Shown: one piece after another, positions 59,343 to 64,000 of the stretch | Layout: each line of letters opens with the position of its first letter | Numbering within the stretch: the first letter of the stretch is position 1 | NCBI RefSeq assembly: GCF_002933465.1 | Contig: NZ_PSZE01000011.1 | Span: 62,001 to 126,000, forward strand | DNA length: 64,000 bases | From: Nocardia nova | GTDB taxonomy: Bacteria > Actinomycetota > Actinomycetes > Mycobacteriales > Mycobacteriaceae | Reading direction: 5' to 3' | Notes under the pieces: generated by a model | Databases searched by the model: none | What the model was told of the DNA's origin: nothing | What the model saw: only the letters and a program-made list of their open reading frames with translations | Position numbers and translations under genes: made by a program

Positions 59343-60163
59343 CGCCGTTCGGCCTGCGATTGGCCGACGCGATGGGCCGGCTGGGCCCGCTGTGCGCCGG
59401 CATCGACCCCCATCCGCAGCTGCTGCGTGCCTGGGGGCTCAGTGAGGACGTCGAGGGCTTGAAACGGTTCTCCGACATCTGCGTCGAGGTGTTCGCGGGC
59501 CGGGTGGCGCTGGTGAAACCCCAGGTAGCGTTCTTCGAGGAGTACGGCTCCGGCGGCATCGTGGTGCTCGAGGACACCATCGCGGCGCTGCGCGCGGCCG
59601 GCACGCTGGTGCTGGCCGACGCCAAGCGCGGCGACATCGGCTCCACGATGGCCGCCTACGCGCGGGCCTGGCTCGGCGACGGTCCGCTGGCCAGTGATGC
59701 GGTGACGGTATCGCCGTATCTCGGCTTCGGCGCGCTGTCACCCGCCCTGGACGCCGCGCGCTCGGCCGGTCGCGGGGTCTTCGTGCTGGCAGCCACCTCG
59801 AATCCGGAGGCCGCCCAGGTGCAACGCATCACCGCGGTCGACGGTCGCAGTGTCGCGCAGATCATGATCGACGAGGCCGCCGGCTGCAACGCCGGGGCGG
59901 AATTCGGATCGGTCGGCGTCGTAGTCGGCGCGACCCTCACCGAGCCCGTCGACGTGAGCAAACTCAACGGTCCCGTCCTGATGCCCGGCGTCGGCGCACA
60001 GGGCGGGAGAGCGGAGTCGATCCGCGCGCTGATCCCGTCCGACCGGTTCGCGGCGGTGGTACCCAACGTCTCCCGGGAGCTGCTCGACACCGGGCCTTCG
60101 GTGGCGGCGATGCGCACCAAGATGCACAAGCTCGCCGACGAATTCGCCTTCCTGCAGGGATGA
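59339..60163 (+). CDS. pyrF: Orotidine 5'-phosphate decarboxylase (type 2)
   Basis: A 274-residue enzyme turning OMP into UMP. The catalytic Lys/Asp network is in VLADAKRGDIGSTMAAYA. Other type 2 signatures are PLCAGIDPHPQLLRAWGL, KPQVAFFEEYGS and the phosphate-binding loop PGVGAQGGRAES. Last gene of the pyrimidine operon here, as in mycobacteria. GTG 59339 overlaps the upstream stop. Confidence 0.94.
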   Translation: MTPFGLRLADAMGRLGPLCAGIDPHPQLLRAWGLSEDVEGLKRFSDICVEVFAGRVALVKPQVAFFEEYGSGGIVVLEDTIAALRAAGTLVLADAKRGDIGSTMAAYARAWLGDGPLASDAVTVSPYLGFGALSPALDAARSAGRGVFVLAATSNPEAAQVQRITAVDGRSVAQIMIDEAAGCNAGAEFGSVGVVVGATLTEPVDVSKLNGPVLMPGVGAQGGRAESIRALIPSDRFAAVVPNVSRELLDTGPSVAAMRTKMHKLADEFAFLQG

Positions 60164-60761
60164 TCTCTTCCGCTCGGGTTCGGTGCGAGCCGTCGCACGC
60201 ACGGGCGGATTCGCTCGTGTGTCCACCACGCGTCGTCGGGCCGGGGGCCGACCACCTGCTGGAAAAACGACCGGTCTGTTTGGATTTGCGGCCCGTTCGC
60301 GCGCATACGTGCTCGCTCCCGAGTGGAAGTTACACGCGCGTGTTTTTCCGGCTCAGCGGCCCTTCCCGGGTGCCTTACGGCCCCGTCTCGCGCGTCGCCG
60401 ACCGATGCCGAGAGCGCTCGCCACGCCACGCCGCCCCACGACACGCTGGGGTAAAAATCGGCGACACGCGCAGAATTTTCAGAAAGTTCCAGGTCGCGCG
60501 ATTACGGGTCGGTTACGGTCCGATCCGGCCGGAGGTGAATCCGGCGGGGAAGCCGTCGGAATCGGGATCTGCCCAGGTCACCGGCTTGTTGAAGAAATCC
60601 CCCGGGCCGGTGCCAGGACTGGGCGTAATCGGCCGCGCGACCTGCCTGGTAACGGGCTCGCATGCCCGAATCGGGCGCTGACCTGGGGGGTGGGTTCGCA
60701 ATCGGCGCGCCGCGTGGGTACGGTCGCTGAGACCACCGGGTTACCGGAGGTAGATCTAGCA
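60164..60761 (+). other. Gap between pyrF and mihF
   Basis: About 600 bp without a supported gene; open frames crossing it are Arg/Pro-rich shadow frames. At 60332-60347 the palindrome ACACGCGCGTGT is followed by five T's and may terminate pyrF. Promoter(s) for mihF should lie here, but none could be assigned with confidence. Confidence 0.4.
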
Positions 60762-60803
60762 ATGAACGATGAGACGGAGGAACCGTGGCCCTTCCCCAGC
60801 TGA
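60762..60803 (+). CDS. Possible 13-residue leader peptide overlapping mihF
   Basis: ATG 60762 follows GGAGGT (60746-60751) by about 10 bp and opens MNDETEEPWPFPS. Its stop at 60801-60803 lies 17 bp inside mihF, so translating it would move ribosomes over the mihF start region. No other evidence of expression. Confidence 0.3.
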   Translation: MNDETEEPWPFPS

Positions 60804-61105
60804 CTGACGAGCAGCGCGCCGCTGCTTTGGAGAAGGCGGCTGCCGCTCGCCGCGCTCGGGCAGAGCTCAAGGAGCGCTTGAAGCGTGGCGGCACTGACCT
60901 GAAGACGGTCCTGAAGGACGCCGAGACCGACGAGGTCCTCGGCAAGATGAAGGTATCCGCGCTGCTGGAGGCCCTGCCCAAGGTCGGCAAGGTCAAGGCG
61001 GCCGAGATCATGAGCGAGCTGGAGATCGCGCCGACCCGCCGCCTGCGGGGCCTGGGCGACCGGCAGCGCAAGGCGCTGCTGGCGAAGTTCGACTTCGAAG
61101 CCTAA
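60785..61105 (+). CDS. mihF: Integration host factor, mycobacterial type (mIHF)
   Basis: A 106-residue nucleoid-associated DNA-binding protein of the actinobacterial mIHF family: ALPQLTDEQRAAALEKAAAARRARAELKERLKRGG, the helix-two-turns-helix region MKVSALLEALPKVGKVKAAEIMSELEIAPTRRLRGLGDRQRKALLAKF. It bends DNA and affects chromosome structure and phage integration. GTG 60785 has GGAGG upstream. gmk follows after 7 bp. Confidence 0.93.
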   Translation: MALPQLTDEQRAAALEKAAAARRARAELKERLKRGGTDLKTVLKDAETDEVLGKMKVSALLEALPKVGKVKAAEIMSELEIAPTRRLRGLGDRQRKALLAKFDFEA

Positions 61106-61112
61106 TCCGAGG

Positions 61113-61694
61113 GTGGTCGAACACACACAGAAGGGTCGGCTGGTGGTACTGGTCGGCCCCTCGGCCGTCGGCAAGTCCACCGTGGTCCGTTGCGTCCGGG
61201 AACGGCTGCCGGAACTGGTGTTCAGTGTGTCGGCCACCACCCGGGCCCCGCGGCCCGGGGAGGTCGACGGCCGCGACTACCGGTTCGTGACCCGCGCCGA
61301 CTTCGACGCCATGATCGAAGAAGGCGAACTACTCGAATGGGCCGACATCCACGGCGGCCTGCAACGGTCGGGAACACCGGCCGCTCCGGTGAAGGCGGCA
61401 CTGGCCGCCGGGAAACCGGTCCTGGTGGAGGTGGACCTCGCCGGCGCCCGCTCGGTCCGAGCGGCGATGCCCGAGGCGCTGCTGGTCTTTCTGGCCCCGC
61501 CCAGCTGGGAGGAACTCGTGGCCCGGCTGACCGGCCGCGGCACCGAATCACCCGAGGTGATCGAGCGCCGGCTCGCCACCGCGAAGACCGAACTCGCCGC
61601 CTGTGACGAGTTCGACATCGTGATCGTGAACGACGACGTGACCACTGCCTGTGAGCAGTTGGTATCGTTGTTCGTTAGCACAAATTCGAGATGA
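61113..61694 (+). CDS. gmk: Guanylate kinase
   Basis: A 193-residue enzyme phosphorylating GMP to GDP. P-loop VGPSAVGKSTVVRCV, GMP-binding VSATTRAPRPGEVDGRDYRFVTRADFDAMI, lid region RGTESPEVIERRL and the tail FDIVIVNDDVTTACEQLV. GTG 61113 is used. It forms the unit mihF-gmk-rpoZ-coaBC-metK. Confidence 0.95.
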   Translation: MVEHTQKGRLVVLVGPSAVGKSTVVRCVRERLPELVFSVSATTRAPRPGEVDGRDYRFVTRADFDAMIEEGELLEWADIHGGLQRSGTPAAPVKAALAAGKPVLVEVDLAGARSVRAAMPEALLVFLAPPSWEELVARLTGRGTESPEVIERRLATAKTELAACDEFDIVIVNDDVTTACEQLVSLFVSTNSR

Positions 61695-61758
61695 CGGCGG
61701 GCGATCCGCGAACTCCTCTCGAACAGCAACTCCCCATCGACCCGCAGGAGCCTCCCTA

Positions 61759-62034
61759 GTGAGCGACACCAAGACCGTGCCCGCCTACGACACCCCGGTC
61801 GGCCTCACCAACCCGCCGATCGACGAGTTGCTCGAGCGCACGTCGTCCAAGTACGCGCTGGTCATCTACGCCGCCAAGCGGGCGCGTCAGATCAATGATT
61901 ACTACAACCAGCTCGGTGACGGCATCCTCGAGTACGTGGGTCCGCTGGTCGAGCCGGGCCTGCAGGAGAAGCCGCTCTCGGTCGCCATGCGCGAGATCCA
62001 CTCCGACCTGCTCGAACACACCGAAGGCGAGTGA
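61759..62034 (+). CDS. rpoZ: RNA polymerase omega subunit
   Basis: A 91-residue omega subunit, assisting beta-prime folding. PIDELLERTSSKYALVIYAAKRARQINDYYNQLGDGILEYVGP is the family core. GTG 61759 follows AGGAG by 8 bp. The larger open frame upstream overlaps gmk and is rejected. Confidence 0.95.
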   Translation: MSDTKTVPAYDTPVGLTNPPIDELLERTSSKYALVIYAAKRARQINDYYNQLGDGILEYVGPLVEPGLQEKPLSVAMREIHSDLLEHTEGE

Positions 62035-62087
62035 CCCTGCGGTCGTAACCCGCTGTCTCTCCACCGGACCGAAGAGGCTTGATTCAG

Positions 62088-63305
62088 ATGCGAATCGTTG
62101 TCGGCGTGGGCGGCGGGATCGCCGCCTACAAGGCGTGCTCGCTGGTGCGCAAGTTCACCGAGACCGGGCACGACGTCCGAGTCATTCCCACCGAGTCCGC
62201 ACTGCAGTTCGTCGGTAAGGCCACCTTCGAGGCACTGTCGGGCAATCCGGTGCAGACCGGGGTTTTCGCCGACGTGCCCGAGGTGCCGCATGTGCGCATC
62301 GGCCAGGAGGCCGATCTGGTGGTCATCGCCCCGGCCACCGCCGATCTGATGGCGCGTGCCGCCTCCGGCCGCGCCGACGATCTGCTCACCGCCACATTGC
62401 TCACCGCCCGATGTCCGGTGCTGTTCGCTCCCGCCATGCATACCGAGATGTGGGAGCATCCGGCCACGATCGCGAATGTCGCCGCGCTGCGCGCCCACGG
62501 CTCGACCGTGATGGAACCGGCTTCCGGGCGGCTCACCGGCGCCGACACCGGTCCGGGTCGGCTGCCCGAGCCGGAGGAGATCTTCGCGCTGGCCTCGCTG
62601 CTGCTCGAGCGCTCCGACGCGCTGCCGCGCGATCTGGAGGGCCGCCGCGTCGTCGTCTCCGCGGGTGGCACTCGCGAACCGATGGATCCGGTCCGATTCC
62701 TCGGCAACCGTAGTTCCGGCAAACAGGGCTATGCGATGGCCCGGGTGGCCGCTCAGCGCGGCGCCCAGGTCACCCTGATCGCCGGCAACACCATCGGCCT
62801 GGAGCCGCCCGCCGCGGTCGAGGTCGTGCACGTGACGACCGCCGAGCAGATGGGTACCGCCGTCGACAAGCACTCCGTGGGCGCCGACGCGGTCATCATG
62901 GCCGCTGCGGTCGCCGATTTCCGGCCGGTGAATGTCGCTGCCGCGAAAATCAAAAAGGGTGCGCACGAGCCGAATTCGATCGAACTGACCAAGAATCGCG
63001 ACATCCTGGCCGGGCTGGTGCAGGCGCGCCGCGACGGGCAGCTCGGCGGCCTGACGATCGTCGGTTTCGCCGCCGAAACCGGCGACGAACACGGCGACGT
63101 CCTGACTCACGCGCGGGCGAAACTGGCCCGCAAGGGCTGTGACTTGTTGGTGGTCAATGCCGTCGGCGAGGGTAAGGCGTTCGAGGTCGACAACAACGAC
63201 GGCTGGCTGCTCGGCGCCGATGGCACCGAACAGTCGCTGGACCACGGTTCCAAGGCGCTGCTCGCCAGCCGGGTACTCGATGCGCTGGGCCCGCTGTTGC
63301 GTTGA
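62088..63305 (+). CDS. coaBC: Bifunctional phosphopantothenoylcysteine decarboxylase / phosphopantothenate-cysteine ligase
   Basis: A 405-residue coenzyme A biosynthesis enzyme. The CoaC flavoprotein half has GVGGGIAAYKACSLVRKF, PATADLMARAASGRADDLLT and the catalytic PAMHTEMW. The CoaB half has VVVSAGGTREPMDPVRFLGNRSSGKQGYAMA, AAAVADFRP and the KIKKG loop. ATG 62088 is the family start. Confidence 0.95.
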   Translation: MRIVVGVGGGIAAYKACSLVRKFTETGHDVRVIPTESALQFVGKATFEALSGNPVQTGVFADVPEVPHVRIGQEADLVVIAPATADLMARAASGRADDLLTATLLTARCPVLFAPAMHTEMWEHPATIANVAALRAHGSTVMEPASGRLTGADTGPGRLPEPEEIFALASLLLERSDALPRDLEGRRVVVSAGGTREPMDPVRFLGNRSSGKQGYAMARVAAQRGAQVTLIAGNTIGLEPPAAVEVVHVTTAEQMGTAVDKHSVGADAVIMAAAVADFRPVNVAAAKIKKGAHEPNSIELTKNRDILAGLVQARRDGQLGGLTIVGFAAETGDEHGDVLTHARAKLARKGCDLLVVNAVGEGKAFEVDNNDGWLLGADGTEQSLDHGSKALLASRVLDALGPLLR

Positions 63306-63504
63306 GCCCCAAGTGATTCGGCCGTGCCGCCGTCGTGGCGACGCGGTCCGCACAGCGGTGGCGGCCGCCGCGCAGGCCCGAACGCCGGTGCTCCGCCCGG
63401 CCGTGGCAAGTTTGGAATAGTCTGAGGTAAAGGGTTGTGCGGTGACGCGATGCCGCTACTGTCGCATCCCGACATGAGAAACCCGTTGAGGGAGAGGGAA
63501 CAAC

Positions 63505-64000
63505 TGTGCGCACGTCCGGTAGCCGGCTATTCACGAGTGAGTCCGTCACAGAGGGTCACCCGGACAAGATCTGTGACGCGATCAGCGATTCCATCCTCGA
63601 CGCGCTGCTCACCGAGGACCCGCACAGCCGGGTGGCGGTCGAGACCCTGGTAACCACCGGTCAGGTGCACGTCGCCGGTGAGGTCACCACCGAGGCCTAC
63701 GCCGATATTCCGACCATCGTGCGCGAGAAGGTGCTCGAGATCGGCTACGACTCCTCGGCGAAGGGCTTCGACGGCGCCTCCTGCGGCGTGAACGTCGCCA
63801 TCGGCGCGCAGTCGCCCGATATCGCCCAGGGTGTCGACCACTCGCACGAGGCGCGTGTCGGCGGCTCCGACGACGAGATCGAACGCCAAGGCGCCGGTGA
63901 CCAGGGCCTGATGTTCGGGTACGCCACCAAGGAAACCCCCGAGTTGATGCCGCTGCCGATCGCGCTGGCGCACCGGCTCTCGCGGCGGCTGACCGAGGTC
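63505..64000 (+). CDS. metK: S-adenosylmethionine synthetase, N-terminal part (cut by window end)
   Basis: The first 165 residues of MetK, which makes SAM from methionine and ATP. Signatures are RLFTSESVTEGHPDKICDAISDSILDALL, the methionine/Mg site EVTTEAYADIPTIVREKV and the ATP loop GAGDQGLMFGYATKETPELMPLPIALAHRLSRRL. GTG 63505 follows GGGAGAGGG. No SAM riboswitch was recognised in the 199-bp gap before it. Confidence 0.95.

Noticed and set aside
63306..63504. SAM riboswitch before metK
   Set aside because: No match to SAM-I, SAM-II or SAM-IV conserved cores could be seen.
1..64000. CRISPR arrays, rRNA and tRNA genes
   Set aside because: None recognised by eye: no regularly spaced repeats and no tRNA-like folded segments with CCA-type ends were noticed.

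Overview
The window is high-GC, densely packed actinobacterial chromosome. Gene order matches the Mycobacterium/Nocardia/Rhodococcus group: ppi-hisS, SOS-type radical SAM gene, korAB, aspS, rarA-alaS-ruvX-mltG-aroE, aroC-aroK-aroB, pepQ-efp-nusB, then pyrR-pyrB-pyrC-(PH-like)-carA-carB-pyrF-mihF-gmk-rpoZ-coaBC-metK. A Nocardia-type organism is the best guess. This is an inference from gene content and order (KstR-type boxes, EspC-family protein, serpin, mIHF); no rRNA is present to confirm it.

Layout. 1-5.7 kb: the 3' part of a conjugation-type (type IV secretion) operon: VirB4-like ATPase (cut by the window edge), a lone IS3-OrfA-like HTH protein, an M23/lytic transglycosylase/NlpC-like cell-wall protein, a lipoprotein, a VirD4-type coupling ATPase and a DUF4913 protein. 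A convergent coiled-coil protein follows. 6.5-10.2 kb: peptidyl-prolyl isomerase, hisS, a membrane protein and a 59-residue secreted peptide. 10.3-15.7 kb: mdh, then an LLM oxidoreductase and an SDR, both preceded by KstR-like boxes, flanking an EspC-like/partner type VII secretion pair. 15.7-20 kb: SOS-boxed radical SAM gene and korAB. 20-27.2 kb: secreted protein, zinc metallopeptidase, aspS, DUF389 protein, a Pro-rich membrane protein and a kinase-like protein. 27.25-27.74 kb: a deletion scar joining the 3' remnants of a tauD-like and a tetR-like gene. 27.8-35.5 kb: rarA, alaS, ruvX, mltG, aroE and a small membrane protein. 35.6-39.8 kb (minus strand): prepilin peptidase, aroC, aroK (with a very long Arg-rich tail) and aroB. 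40-43.3 kb: pepQ, efp, nusB, YCII protein, lipoprotein. 43.3-50.6 kb: accessory genes (MDR reductase/TetR pair, SLC13-like permease, serpin, GXWXG protein, RSH-like HD hydrolase, SOS-boxed AlkB-like dioxygenase, alpha/beta hydrolase). 50.75-60.2 kb: the pyrimidine operon with a PyrR RNA element at its head. 60.8-64 kb: mihF, gmk, rpoZ, coaBC and the 5' part of metK.

The most unusual observation is in the pyrimidine operon. Two near-identical small ORFs (36 and 37 codons) sit at the pyrB/pyrC and PH-like/carA junctions. Each overlaps its upstream and downstream gene by 4 bp, each is flanked by TGAGCG direct repeats, and each carries the same hairpin. All four differences within the 57-nt core fall in a bulge, a loop or a G-U wobble. 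Beyond the core the peptides still resemble each other through synonymous codons. This looks like an undescribed micropeptide family or a gene-junction repeat.

Several genes appear to share global regulators: LexA-type boxes (radical SAM, alkB-like), KstR-type boxes (LLM oxidoreductase, SDR, perhaps the small membrane gene after aroE) and PyrR RNA control (pyr operon). Several promoters seem to yield leaderless mRNAs.
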